Source: Lachnospiraceae bacterium
Lineage (GTDB): Bacteria > Bacillota > Clostridia > Lachnospirales > Lachnospiraceae
Length of the DNA: 39,044 nt
Reading direction: 5' to 3'
Assembly (NCBI GenBank): GCA_014804605.1
Contig: JAAUZM010000032.1
Location: 45,847-84,890 of the forward strand
The translations under genes were made by a program, and so were the position numbers. How positions within the stretch are numbered: position 1 is the stretch's first letter; every line of letters starts with the position of its first letter. Shown one piece after another: positions 16,734 to 25,166 of the stretch. Below the pieces are notes generated by a model that saw only the letters and a list, made by a program, of their open reading frames with translations, was not told where the DNA came from and made no database searches.

Positions 16734-17360
16734 ATGAATACAATTATTACAATCGGTCGTCAGTTTGGTTCCGGTGGGCGCGAGATCGGAAAGAAAGTAG
16801 CCGATCACTTCGGAATAAAATTTTATGATAAGGATCTTCTGACAAGAGCAGCAAAGGAGAGTGGCTTCTGTGAGGAAATGATACAGACCCATGACGAGCG
16901 TCCGACTAATTCATTTCTCTATAATTTGGTGATGGATACTTATTCTTTCGGCTATAATTCTTCTTCCTTTGTGGATATGCCGATCAGTCACAAAGTCTTT
17001 TTGGCACAATTTGATACCATTAAGAAGATCGCGGGAGAGGGTCCCTGCGTGATCGTCGGCAGATGCGCTGATTATGCGCTGCATGATTATCAGAATTGTC
17101 TCCATCTTTTTATCCATGCGGATCAGAAGAGCAAAGTGAAGCGAATTATGGAACGCTACGAGGATGTGACATCGGAGCAGAAGGCTATTGACATGATGAA
17201 CAAAAAAGATAAATCACGTCAGAGTTACTATAATTATTATTCTTCTAAGAAGTGGGGGCGCTCGGACAGTTATGATCTGTCCATCAACAGCGGAGTTCTC
17301 GGAATTGACGGTTCCGTGAAGCTGATTACGCAGTTCGTTGAGGATTTCGAGAATCGATAA
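16734..17360 (+). CDS. Cytidylate kinase-like family protein
   Basis: A 208-residue P-loop kinase-like protein of the clostridial cytidylate-kinase-like family (PF13189 from memory). The N-terminus ITIGRQFGSGGREIGKKVA is the nucleotide-binding loop with a GRxxGSGG pattern rather than a standard Walker A, followed by FGIKFYDKDLL, GPCVIVGRCADYAL and a C-terminal lid-like region. The substrate of this family is not established; these proteins are common in Lachnospiraceae in addition to the real cmk. GAAAGGAT precedes the ATG. It has its own promoter and ends at a terminator. Confidence 0.9.
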   Translation: MNTIITIGRQFGSGGREIGKKVADHFGIKFYDKDLLTRAAKESGFCEEMIQTHDERPTNSFLYNLVMDTYSFGYNSSSFVDMPISHKVFLAQFDTIKKIAGEGPCVIVGRCADYALHDYQNCLHLFIHADQKSKVKRIMERYEDVTSEQKAIDMMNKKDKSRQSYYNYYSSKKWGRSDSYDLSINSGVLGIDGSVKLITQFVEDFENR

Positions 17361-17366
17361 TATCAT

Positions 17367-17401
17367 AAGGACGAAGGTGTCTGGCTTTCGTCCTTTTCCT
17401 T
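17367..17401 (+). terminator. Rho-independent terminator after the kinase-like gene
   Basis: AAGGACGAA (17367-17375) pairs with TTCGTCCTT (17387-17395), loop of 11, then TTTTCCTTT. It ends 7 bases before the ribosome site of the following gene. Confidence 0.75.
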
Positions 17402-17418
17402 TGACTATGGAGAAACTT

Positions 17419-19008
17419 ATGGACAGGAAAAAGCAGGAGCGACATAAGCCGTACACAGAGAACCATTCATACATAAGCAATAGTACATCTAATCCGCCAC
17501 CGCCGAATTATGATGAATATTACATGTTTACAGTACTTTATGTGCTTTTTGTACCTGTTGCCATAACGATTATAATGGGAGTCAACGGCATATTTGAATA
17601 TACGCCTCTATTTGTCGCGTTTATGATGTTTCTATATACATATTTGTGTATTGCCAAATTCAAATTGAATAAACCTGACAGCCTGTTTGGATTATATTTA
17701 CCAATCCTCGGTTATCTGAGTTGGCAATTATTTCTCTCGGTGATATTTACCTTGTTTATCTATGATGGTGCATTTATCTATGCGTTATTATCTTTGAATT
17801 TTTACGGAGTCATGTATGACCCTGATTGGCAGTTGGTACTGCTTTTTAACTGGATTTATAGCTTATCGCTCTCAGGCGGTTTCATAGCAGGAGAGCGATT
17901 TGCCTTTCACAAGACTAAAGTAGTGCGAAAATCCTTTCGTATCAAATATGTACGTTTGATACTGATTTGCAGCGCCACGATGATAATAATAAGCGAAGGA
18001 GTCTGGTTTTATAAGCGGAGAGATATTATAGAACGAGATTCGGAGCAGAGCGGATATGGATTTGCCTATGAGAACGGCTATTCAAGCACTAATTTAGAAC
18101 CGTACTATGTTGAGAATGAAGCAAATATTCTTGCCAGATTAGATGAACCATCCATATTTATAATTTCCGAACCAACCCAAATGCCTGTATTGGATGGAGC
18201 AGAAGCGGCATATCCGGTCTATTCTGCTTTTGCTAATGCCTGCTATGAGAATATTAGTGAAATACAGGAATATGCCAAACGGAACAAATCCAAAGATTCT
18301 GATGTCACAATGCCTGTTAAGTTTAATAACAGCGTGATTGCTTTCGAGGATTTGGTGGCCGGAGAGACAGATATCTTTTTTGGCGCAAAACCATCAAAAG
18401 AGCAACAGAAGCTGGCTGCAGAAGCCGGCAAGGAGCTGGTTCTGACACCAATAGGCAAAGAAGCGTTCATCTTTTTTGTCAATAGCGAAAATCCGGTTAA
18501 CGGACTGACTTCCGACCAAATACGCGATATTTACTCCGGTGAAATCACAAATTGGAATAAAATCGGCGGAGCAAGCGAACGAATTCTTGCATTCCAACGT
18601 CCTGAGAATTCCGGTTCTCAGACAATGATGGAATATTTTATGGGGGATATACCGCTAAAAAAACCTCTGCAAACCGAACATGTTGGTGGTATGGGCGATC
18701 TGTTCTTAAGAACGGCAAATTATCAGAATCGTTCTTCGGCAATCGGTTATTCCTTCCGGTATTTTGCAACTATTATGGTAAAAGATATGAATTACTCGGA
18801 TCATATTAAATATCTGTCAGTAGATGGCGTTTATCCTGATGAGAAAACGATTCGATCCGGAGAATATCCAATTACTACAGAACTTTATGCGGTTACGCTT
18901 GCCGATAATCCGAATGAAAATGTAAAATTATTTTTAGAATGGATGACAGGTTCTCAAGGTCAGCAAATCATATCTGATACCGGATATGTTGCGCTACAAA
19001 GTCTGTGA
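17419..19008 (+). CDS. Membrane protein with C-terminal PstS-like phosphate-binding domain
   Basis: A 529-residue protein. The N-terminal ~200 residues are unusual: a polar, proline-rich start, then five or six hydrophobic segments and a basic loop. The C-terminal half (from about residue 240) is a PstS-type periplasmic binding domain: GETDIFFGAKPSKEQ, a segment with VNSENPVNGLTSDQIRDIYSGEITNWNKIGG, and RPENSGSQTMMEYF. In normal PstS this is a free lipoprotein serving an ABC transporter; no pst genes are here. ATG 17419 is chosen from GGAG at 17409-17412 (6-base spacing). A membrane-anchored phosphate sensor is plausible, but this is inference. Confidence 0.8.
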   Translation: MDRKKQERHKPYTENHSYISNSTSNPPPPNYDEYYMFTVLYVLFVPVAITIIMGVNGIFEYTPLFVAFMMFLYTYLCIAKFKLNKPDSLFGLYLPILGYLSWQLFLSVIFTLFIYDGAFIYALLSLNFYGVMYDPDWQLVLLFNWIYSLSLSGGFIAGERFAFHKTKVVRKSFRIKYVRLILICSATMIIISEGVWFYKRRDIIERDSEQSGYGFAYENGYSSTNLEPYYVENEANILARLDEPSIFIISEPTQMPVLDGAEAAYPVYSAFANACYENISEIQEYAKRNKSKDSDVTMPVKFNNSVIAFEDLVAGETDIFFGAKPSKEQQKLAAEAGKELVLTPIGKEAFIFFVNSENPVNGLTSDQIRDIYSGEITNWNKIGGASERILAFQRPENSGSQTMMEYFMGDIPLKKPLQTEHVGGMGDLFLRTANYQNRSSAIGYSFRYFATIMVKDMNYSDHIKYLSVDGVYPDEKTIRSGEYPITTELYAVTLADNPNENVKLFLEWMTGSQGQQIISDTGYVALQSL

Positions 19009-19130
19009 ATAGTGATTGATTATAATTTGTATTTTATAAAACCTTGCATAACCTTGATTTTACTGTATTTTATGGCAGTTTATATGATTTGAGAGTGGAT
19101 TGGTCCAATATATAACTATGCGCAAAACAC

Positions 19131-19167
19131 AAGTTTAACGAATAGTTGTGCTCGTAAACGTTAACTT
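19131..19167 (-). terminator. Weak terminator of dtd
   Basis: On the minus strand AAGTTAACG (19159-19167) pairs imperfectly with CGTTAAACTT (19131-19140), followed by GTGTTTTGC. It ends the dtd unit and separates it from the convergent PstS-like gene. Confidence 0.45.
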
Positions 19168-19619
19168 TAGGTGTAAATTTCCTCAGAATCCAGCCAGACT
19201 GTAAAAGGACCATCATTTACAAGCGCTACCTGCATATCAGCGCCAAACTCGCCATGGGCAACCTTCGGGACAAATTCTCTGCATTTTTCTATGATGTACT
19301 TATACAATAGCTCCGAAGGTTCGGGTTTGCCGGCTTTTATAAATGAGGGTCTGTTTCCATGTTTACAATCAGCATATAATGTAAATTGTGAAACAATTAA
19401 CAATTCACCATCAACAGAAGAAATATTCAAATTTGTTTTTTCGTTCTCATCGCTGAAAATACGAAGATTAACCAGCTTATGGATCATTTTATCGGCAATT
19501 TCTTTCGTATCGCTGTCAGAAATACCGACAAATACACAGAATCCCAGCCCGATCTCTCCGACGATCCTGTCTTCTATCGTTACACTTGCTCTATTTACGC
19601 GTTGAATCAGAAGTCTCAT
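19167..19619 (-). CDS. dtd: D-aminoacyl-tRNA deacylase
   Basis: Removes D-amino acids (and glycine from tRNA-Ala) from mischarged tRNA. The 150-residue protein begins MRLLIQRVNRASVTIED, contains the motif SQFTLYADCKHGNRPSF and the C-terminal NDGPFTVWLDS with the Gly-Pro motif that reads the chirality of the substrate. Canonical DTD usually has NDGPVT(F/L); here it is NDGPFTV, a small deviation. The start at 19619 lies inside the coding region of the upstream transporter gene, whose stop is at 19591, a 29-base overlap. An upstream extension would add an implausible basic segment. Confidence 0.94.
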   Translation of the reverse strand: MRLLIQRVNRASVTIEDRIVGEIGLGFCVFVGISDSDTKEIADKMIHKLVNLRIFSDENEKTNLNISSVDGELLIVSQFTLYADCKHGNRPSFIKAGKPEPSELLYKYIIEKCREFVPKVAHGEFGADMQVALVNDGPFTVWLDSEEIYT

Positions 19620-20901
19620 TGTCACTACTCTCTTCTTTTCTCTTTTTCTTTTTGACCGGCGGGACATATTCTGTGAATACTTTAGCCTCGTCGATCTGTC
19701 CCACCGTCATATAAGGCTGTATATCTGTAGGAAGCTCTTTTTTAATCAGCATTCTATTTACCATAGCTTTGACACCCGCATAGAAAACCGCAAAGATCGG
19801 CACACCGACCACCATACCGAGCACTCCGAACAGACCGCCGAATATTGTGATTGCAAATATAACCCAGAAACCTGAAAGACCTGTAGAATCACCCAGAATC
19901 TTCGGCCCGAGAATATTGCCGTCAAACTGCTGAATAATCAAAATCAGAATAATAAAATACAGCGCCTGTATCGGATCAACCATCAGAACAAGCAGCGCAC
20001 TCGGTACTCCGCCGATCCACGGACCGAAGAATGGGATAACATTAGTTACACCGATGATTACGCTCACAAGGATTGCATATGGAGTTCCAATAATACTGGT
20101 ACATACGAAGCATATAACGCCAATAATAATAGAATCCACGATCTTACCGCCGATAAATCCGATAAAAGTGCTGTGGATAAATCGAAAGTTAGTGATGACC
20201 TCATTTCCGGCCTTGCGGTCAAACAATGCATAGGCTATTTTCTTCGCCTGTCCGGCAAATTTCTCTTTGCTGCCGAGAATATAGATGGAGATAATAAAAC
20301 CGATCACAAAATTCCACAGTGCCTTAAATACACCGATCACACTCAAAGACAGTGTCTTTAAAAGATCATTAATATGAGGAAGCAGATTACTGTTGAAATA
20401 ATCCAGTAATTTGGAGGAATATTGAGCAATCAGTCCATTTACGACTTGCTCAAGATCAGGGTTATTTTTCATCAGTCCAAGCGCCCATGTATTTAAATTA
20501 TTGACATAGATCGGGAACTGAAAAATAATGCTCTGTATACTACGGATCACCTCAGGGATAATGAGTCCGAAAAATTCATATAGGATGATCAGGATCAAAA
20601 CAATGGTCACTAATATAGAAAGACCTCTCATCCGCCTTTTATTTTTGGCTGTCATCGGCACATTAGCCTTCTTATATAGAGGTTTGATGATACATTTCTC
20701 AATCTTATTGAGAACAGGCGTCATCAGATATGCCAAAACAAAACCGTCTATAATCGGCATAGAGATCCCGATAAACTTTGCAATATTGTTAGATAAGCTG
20801 GATCTGTGAAAAAGAACATAATAAAATAAGATACTTGCAACTATCACAAGAAATGCCGTGAGTCCCCAGCAAAAGTATTTCTTTTCAAACTTAAATTTCA
20901 T
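19591..20901 (-). CDS. AI-2E family transporter (membrane permease)
   Basis: A 436-residue protein of the AI-2E exporter / TqsA-like family. Eight or so hydrophobic segments, with the central soluble stretch VNNLNTWALGLMKNNPDLEQV and the C-terminal pore region GVTNVIPFFGPWIGGVPSALLVLM followed by IVQQFDGNILGPKILGDSTGLSGFWV-type residues (here IIQQFDGNILGPKILG), which is typical of the family. The C-terminus is a charged cytoplasmic tail. The natural substrate cannot be told: some relatives are Na+(Li+)/H+ antiporters. Its end overlaps dtd. Weak ribosome site (GCGGGG) and an AT-rich divergent region upstream. Confidence 0.9.
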   Translation of the reverse strand: MKFKFEKKYFCWGLTAFLVIVASILFYYVLFHRSSLSNNIAKFIGISMPIIDGFVLAYLMTPVLNKIEKCIIKPLYKKANVPMTAKNKRRMRGLSILVTIVLILIILYEFFGLIIPEVIRSIQSIIFQFPIYVNNLNTWALGLMKNNPDLEQVVNGLIAQYSSKLLDYFNSNLLPHINDLLKTLSLSVIGVFKALWNFVIGFIISIYILGSKEKFAGQAKKIAYALFDRKAGNEVITNFRFIHSTFIGFIGGKIVDSIIIGVICFVCTSIIGTPYAILVSVIIGVTNVIPFFGPWIGGVPSALLVLMVDPIQALYFIILILIIQQFDGNILGPKILGDSTGLSGFWVIFAITIFGGLFGVLGMVVGVPIFAVFYAGVKAMVNRMLIKKELPTDIQPYMTVGQIDEAKVFTEYVPPVKKKKRKEESSDNETSDSTRK

Positions 20902-21023
20902 TTAGATTAACCCCGCTATAGATTATGTACATTCCGTATCCGTATACTACCATAAAAGATACGATATATATTAGTATACCATTTTTTTCATAATCTGCAT
21001 TATAAATTTAAAAATTTAGTGCT

Positions 21024-21122
21024 AAGGAGGTGATTGTTTTGTATAATAGATGCGATAACCACATTTATCAGAGGGAAGGAACATCGCATGAAACTTCAGC
21101 AATTATACAGCCTGACGCGTAG
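21024..21122 (+). promoter_or_regulatory. Strong ribosome site without a long gene; possible leader ORF before ttcA
   Basis: AAGGAGGTGA at 21024-21033 is a near-perfect Shine-Dalgarno, yet the accepted ttcA start is at 21088. With 8-base spacing from GGAGG a TTG at 21039 opens a 27-codon frame ending at TAG 21120-21122, overlapping ttcA out of frame. The in-frame TTG at 21034 is too close to the site to be used. Confidence 0.4.
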
Positions 21123-21807
21123 GGCCATAGATGATTATCACATGATTACAGCGGGTGATAAGATTGCCGTCGGTATTTCCGGCGGTAAAGACAGCCTGAC
21201 GCTGCTCTATGCCTTGCAGGGACTACGCAGATTCTATCCGCAGTCATTTGAACTATGCGGCGTTACGGTAGATCTGGGATTCGATAACCTGAATTTGGAT
21301 AAGATCAAAGAGTTATGTGCTTCTCTTGACATAGAATATCATATTATCAAGACAGATATCGGCAAAATAATTTTTGATGACCGCAAAGAATCAAACCCAT
21401 GCTCCCTGTGTGCAAAAATGCGAAAAGGTGCATTAAACGATGCTATGAAGGCTTCCGGATGTAATAAAGTAGCATATGCCCACCATAAGGATGACGTTGT
21501 GGAGACCATGATGATGTCTCTGATCTATGAAGGTCGCTTCCACACTTTCCGTCCGGTCACTTATCTGGACCGCACGGATATTACCGTGATTCGTCCTTTA
21601 ATCTATATGAATGAAGCAGATGTGATCGGTTTTGTCAATAAATATAATGTTCCCGTAGTAAAAAGTCCCTGTCCGGCGGACGGACATACGAAACGGGAAT
21701 ATATTAAGAACCTTGTCCGTGAGATCAATCTGGAAACTCCCGGAGTCAAAGAAAGAATGTTTACCGCCATTCAGAGCGGAAAACTGGAAGGATGGGAACT
21801 GTCATGA
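21088..21807 (+). CDS. ttcA: tRNA 2-thiocytidine biosynthesis TtcA-like ATPase
   Basis: TtcA-type enzymes adenylate the tRNA base and transfer sulfur to it. The PP-loop SGGKDS is at residues 31-36 of the 239-residue protein. Cysteines NPCSLCAKMRKG form the central CxxC, and SPCPADGHTKRE adds a third Cys, a pattern linked with a [4Fe-4S] cluster in the family. ATG 21088 is preceded by GGGAAGGAA. The stop overlaps the start of the next gene (ATGA). The target tRNA position in Firmicutes members is not known with certainty; the enzyme may belong to the TtcA-like group rather than be a true orthologue. Confidence 0.88.
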   Translation: MKLQQLYSLTRRAIDDYHMITAGDKIAVGISGGKDSLTLLYALQGLRRFYPQSFELCGVTVDLGFDNLNLDKIKELCASLDIEYHIIKTDIGKIIFDDRKESNPCSLCAKMRKGALNDAMKASGCNKVAYAHHKDDVVETMMMSLIYEGRFHTFRPVTYLDRTDITVIRPLIYMNEADVIGFVNKYNVPVVKSPCPADGHTKREYIKNLVREINLETPGVKERMFTAIQSGKLEGWELS

Positions 21808-22883
21808 ATGCAAAAGATCAAAATTACCACGACCAGCAGAATATAAGTAATGTTCAGAAAATGCGAGAGGTAATCGGCACATTACCGCCCTTCTGCAAAC
21901 AGTTTTTCCGTGGTATCAGCGAATATACTTCGGCGCGGACGAGGCTTGCCTATGCGTACGACATCAGGGTTTTTTTTGAATATCTGCATGATAATAACAG
22001 TTATTGCGGGCAGATGGATATTCAGAAATTTCCCTTGACGATTCTGGAACAGCTTACGCGGGAAGATATCGAAGAGTATATTGAGTATCTTTCTTACTAT
22101 GAGAAAGACGGCAAAGTCTACACAAATGATGAGCGTGGCAAGAAAAGAAAATTGGCGGCTCTCAGAAGTTTTTATAATTTTTTTTTTCAAGCGGAATTGA
22201 TTGAGAAAAACCCCGCGGTTCTCGTTCCGCTTCCCAAACTACATGAAAAGGAAATTATCCGTCTGGATGCGGATGAAGTTGCCATTCTGCTGGATCAGGT
22301 AGAGGATGGCACCGGACTGACTAAAGCTCAGCAGCGTTTCCATAAGGTCACAAAGACAAGAGACGTTGCGATTCTTACACTGCTACTCGGTACGGGCATA
22401 CGTGTATCGGAATGTGTCGGACTGGACATCGGTGATGTGGACTTCAAAAATAACGGCATAAAGATTCGGCGTAAAGGCGGCTATGAGGCAGTCGTCTATT
22501 TCGGCGAAGAGGTAGAAAATGCCCTGCAGGACTATCTGGATGACCGCCATCATATCATTCCGCAGTCCGGGCATGAAGAAGCCCTGTTTCTGTCCCTTCA
22601 GAATCGACGGATCTCTGTGCGGGCTATAGAAAATATGGTTAAAAAATACTCATCTACAGTCACAAGCCTTAAGAAAATTACTCCGCATAAGCTTCGAAGC
22701 ACATACGGCACATCCCTATATCGTGAAACCGGGGATATCTATCTGGTGGCGGATGTTTTAGGTCATAAAGATGTTAATACGACCAGAAAACATTATGCCG
22801 CCCTGGAAGATGAACGGCGTCGTTATGCTGCAGACAAAGTAAAACTGCGGGAAAAACATCACCCCGATGAATCGGAAGATTAA
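21804..22883 (+). CDS. Tyrosine recombinase, Xer family
   Basis: A 359-residue tyrosine recombinase with intact catalytic residues: R200 in GTGIRVSECVG, K224 in IRRKGG, H295 and R298 in TPHKLRST, H321 in LGHKDVN and Y331. The N-terminal SAM-like domain includes ARTRLAYAYDIRVFFEYL. It starts within the ttcA stop codon (ATGA overlap), so the two are co-translated. It is longer than canonical XerD (~300) because of extra residues in the N-terminal domain and the middle. In Lachnospiraceae genes like this sit beside lexA. It may be the chromosome-dimer resolving recombinase or a paralog; the second Xer-like gene is at 15402-16430. Confidence 0.92.
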   Translation: MNAKDQNYHDQQNISNVQKMREVIGTLPPFCKQFFRGISEYTSARTRLAYAYDIRVFFEYLHDNNSYCGQMDIQKFPLTILEQLTREDIEEYIEYLSYYEKDGKVYTNDERGKKRKLAALRSFYNFFFQAELIEKNPAVLVPLPKLHEKEIIRLDADEVAILLDQVEDGTGLTKAQQRFHKVTKTRDVAILTLLLGTGIRVSECVGLDIGDVDFKNNGIKIRRKGGYEAVVYFGEEVENALQDYLDDRHHIIPQSGHEEALFLSLQNRRISVRAIENMVKKYSSTVTSLKKITPHKLRSTYGTSLYRETGDIYLVADVLGHKDVNTTRKHYAALEDERRRYAADKVKLREKHHPDESED

Positions 22884-22885
22884 TA

Positions 22886-23284
22886 TCATCCTGTGAAATC
22901 TGTGTCATAATAGGGAACAACCAGATGTCTCCCATATTGGATAGAGTCACCCGACAGAGAATTCATGGTTTTGACTTCATTAATATAATCGTTAATAGAA
23001 GTATAATGTTCCCCGTCCATGTACTCTTCTGCAATTGACCATAATGTGTCATTGTTAGATACCACAATACTCTTATAATACTTGTAGGAAGGTGCTGCGT
23101 CAGCCTTGGCATTGGAGCGGAAACTGCTTAATGCCACAGAGCAGGTGACAATCAGGCATACGGTCATGACCAAAATAAGAAAATTCTTCATCATCTCCCG
23201 CTGCCTTCTCGCTCTGTTCCTGCGAATTCTTCGCTCACTTCTCAAATCTTCCGTTCTCATATATCTCACATGATTGGTGTACAT
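22886..23284 (-). CDS. LysM-domain protein, YneA-like SOS division inhibitor
   Basis: A 132-residue protein: a basic N-terminal tail (RSERRIRRNRARRQREMMK), one membrane helix (residues ~34-54, FLILVMTVCLIVTCSVAL), then a LysM domain (KSIVVSNNDTLWSIAEEYMDG...). The architecture and its divergent position next to lexA match YneA of Bacillus, which delays division after DNA damage. The divergent promoter is very strong and overlapped by LexA boxes, which supports SOS control. It converges with the recombinase at 21804-22883; the two stops are only 2 bases apart. Sequence identity to YneA is low, so the function rests on architecture and context. Confidence 0.85.
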   Translation of the reverse strand: MYTNHVRYMRTEDLRSERRIRRNRARRQREMMKNFLILVMTVCLIVTCSVALSSFRSNAKADAAPSYKYYKSIVVSNNDTLWSIAEEYMDGEHYTSINDYINEVKTMNSLSGDSIQYGRHLVVPYYDTDFTG

Positions 23285-23324
23285 CCCTCTGATCGTCTCC
23301 TTTCTTAAATCAGAACAAATGTTG

Positions 23325-23338
23325 CGAACAAACGTTCT
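23325..23338. promoter_or_regulatory. LexA box (perfect)
   Basis: CGAACAAACGTTCT at 23325-23338 fits the Firmicutes LexA consensus CGAACRNRYGTTYC. It lies about 12 bases after the -10 box of the LysM gene promoter, where repressor would block transcription. Confidence 0.9.
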
Positions 23339-23349
23339 TTATGTCTTGT

Positions 23350-23378
23350 ATTATATCGAACATATTTTCTGGTGTCAA
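23350..23378 (-). promoter_or_regulatory. Promoter of the LysM gene, with degenerate LexA boxes
   Basis: Minus strand TTGACA (23373-23378), 17-base spacer, TATAAT (23350-23355): a consensus sigma-A promoter. A degenerate box CGAACATATTTTCT (23357-23370) occupies the spacer, and another, CGAACAAATATTCT, is at 23398-23411 nearer lexA. Confidence 0.9.
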
Positions 23379-23560
23379 TACTTTTAAATAAATTTTTCGA
23401 ACAAATATTCTGAATATATGTTTGCTTTTTCTTCTTTACTGTGTTATGCTTATAATATCTTAAGAAATTAAGCTCTTTCTTAAAGTATGCGCTTACTTTT
23501 TTCCATTGTAGCGTAGGAACAATTTCACAATTTATTTAGGAAAGGATAAGGTTATTATTT

Positions 23561-24181
23561 ATGGGTTATGGTAAGATTACCGCAAAGCAGCAGCAAATAC
23601 TTGACTATATTAAAGATGAAATCTTAAAGCGTGGATATCCGCCGGCAGTTCGGGAGATCTGCGAAGCTGTCAATTTAAAATCAACTTCTTCCGTGCACTC
23701 TCATTTAGAAACCCTTGAGAAGAACGGATATATCAGACGTGACCCCACCAAACCGCGTGCTATTGAAATTTGCGATGATAATTTTCAGATGGTACGCACA
23801 GAGATGGTTTCCATTCCTGTAATCGGACAGGTTGCTGCCGGGCAGCCCATTCTTGCTGAACAAAATATAGAGAGCTATTTTCCCGTTCCCGCCGATATGG
23901 TACCGAGCGGTGAGTCCTTTGCTCTGAAGGTTAAGGGCGATTCCATGATCAACGTAGGAATCTATAACGGTGACCAGATTTTTGTCAAGAGCTGTCAAAC
24001 TGCTAATAACGGAGATACGGTGGTTGCCTTGATCGACGATTCCGCCACTGTTAAGACATTTTATAAAGAAAACGGTCATATTCGTCTGCAACCCGAAAAC
24101 GATTCTATGGAGCCTATCATTGTTGATAACTGCCAGATTCTGGGCAAGGTTTTTGGTGTATTCAGACTGTACCGCCAATAA
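23561..24181 (+). CDS. lexA: SOS repressor LexA
   Basis: LexA represses DNA-damage genes and cleaves itself when activated by RecA. A winged helix-turn-helix (residues ~1-65, with [20 protein letters not shown]) is followed by the S24 peptidase domain. The self-cleavage bond is A93-G94 in QVAAGQP; the catalytic pair is S128 in GDSM and K165 in TVKTFYKE. The length is 206, as usual. AGGAAAGGATAAGG lies upstream. The divergent LysM gene shares the LexA boxes, so it is likely autoregulated as well; its own promoter is less clear. A terminator follows at 24287. Confidence 0.98.
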   Translation: MGYGKITAKQQQILDYIKDEILKRGYPPAVREICEAVNLKSTSSVHSHLETLEKNGYIRRDPTKPRAIEICDDNFQMVRTEMVSIPVIGQVAAGQPILAEQNIESYFPVPADMVPSGESFALKVKGDSMINVGIYNGDQIFVKSCQTANNGDTVVALIDDSATVKTFYKENGHIRLQPENDSMEPIIVDNCQILGKVFGVFRLYRQ

Positions 24182-24286
24182 TATTGATATCTGAACTGAT
24201 ATTTTTTGTAAATTATGTATGAATTATTCACGCTGTATTGTTATTGGTATATTTTCCAGTATAGTATATTTGGCGTAAGACATAAT

Positions 24287-24325
24287 AATAGTAACTGTCA
24301 ACAAAAGTCGGCAGTTACTATTTTA
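24287..24325 (+). terminator. Rho-independent terminator after lexA
   Basis: AATAGTAACTG (24287-24297) pairs with CAGTTACTATT (24312-24322), 11 bp extendable by one or two wobble pairs, then TTTT. Ends the lexA transcript. Confidence 0.8.
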
Positions 24326-24416
24326 AATTTAGACGAGAATCTTTCAAAGGCACGAAAATTAGCCTATCAAGATTTGAAGTAACGGGATTGTACGTTTTCA
24401 AAAAGGGGGAAAAAGC

Positions 24417-24638
24417 ATGAAAAATAAAGGTTTAGATTATCTTGCCCTGACGATTGCCATTATCGGTGCTATTAACTGGGGGTTGATCGGTCTTTTCAGT
24501 TTTGACCTTGTGGCATTTGTTTTCGGTAATATGTCATGGTTCTCAAGAATCATTTATGCGTTAGTCGGAATTTCGGGTCTTTATATCATCACGTTCTATA
24601 TGTATGCAGGTGGTGAGACACGAAGCGCCGATTCGTAA
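24417..24638 (+). CDS. DUF378 family small membrane protein
   Basis: A 73-residue protein with two membrane helices: ALTIAIIGAINWGLIGLFSFDLVAFVFG and IIYALVGISGLYIITFYM. The INWGLIGLF motif and the GISGLY segment are typical of DUF378, which is of unknown function and common in Firmicutes. GGGGGA precedes the ATG. It stands alone between two terminators. Confidence 0.9.
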   Translation: MKNKGLDYLALTIAIIGAINWGLIGLFSFDLVAFVFGNMSWFSRIIYALVGISGLYIITFYMYAGGETRSADS

Positions 24639-24678
24639 TTATTTATGCAAACCGGATTTTAACAGTCCGAATAAACGT

Positions 24679-24716
24679 AAGCCGGCATTGCCTTTTACAG
24701 CATGTCGGCTTCTGTT
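24679..24716. terminator. Bidirectional terminator between DUF378 gene and rsfS
   Basis: AAGCCGGCAT (24679-24688) pairs with ATGTCGGCTT (24702-24711) with one wobble, then CTGTTTTTG. The two genes are convergent, and the stem is near-symmetric, so it may serve both. Confidence 0.75.
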
Positions 24717-24743
24717 TTTGCTTATAGGAAGTCTCATTCATGT

Positions 24744-25085
24744 TTAAAAGTTTTCCACAAGCTTCCCGTCTCTCCAAATGCGTTCCAGATCGTAAAACAA
24801 ACGGTTTTCTTTATCGAAAATGTGGATAATCACGTCATGGAAATCAAGGAGTATCCAGTTGGCGTTATTATAACCTTCAATCTGTCTTAGGGGAACGCCC
24901 GCTTTGCCGAGCTTCTCTTCTACGTTGTCGGAAAGAGCCTGAATCTGGCTGCTATTTGTGCCGTTTGCAATAATGAAATAATCCGCAATCACGGATACCT
25001 CGCTGATATCGATCACCTTGATGTCTTCCGCCTTTTTATCTTCCAATGCCTCTATGGCAAGTTTTGCAATTTCTTTACTGTCCAT
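24744..25085 (-). CDS. rsfS: Ribosome silencing factor RsfS
   Basis: RsfS binds ribosomal protein L14 and keeps 50S subunits from joining 30S during starvation. A 113-residue protein: LAIEALEDKKAEDIKVIDIS, then VIADYFIIANGTNSSQIQALSD, EGYNNANWILLDFHDVIIHIF and FYDLERIW. Start at 25085 is taken at MDSKEIAKLAI because GGAAG lies ten bases upstream; the open frame extends 21 more codons without sense. Last gene of the rplU-rsfS block. Confidence 0.96.
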   Translation of the reverse strand: MDSKEIAKLAIEALEDKKAEDIKVIDISEVSVIADYFIIANGTNSSQIQALSDNVEEKLGKAGVPLRQIEGYNNANWILLDFHDVIIHIFDKENRLFYDLERIWRDGKLVENF

Positions 25086-25166
25086 AAACTGTTGCTTCCT
25101 TTCTTTCTGTTGTATCGTATATAGGAAATTGTTTTGCAGACCCTGCATGCCGTACTTAATACTATA

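Noticed and set aside
21034-21087. TTG start extending ttcA by 18 residues
   Set aside because: The ribosome site ends directly at the codon, and family members begin near MKLQQLYSL.
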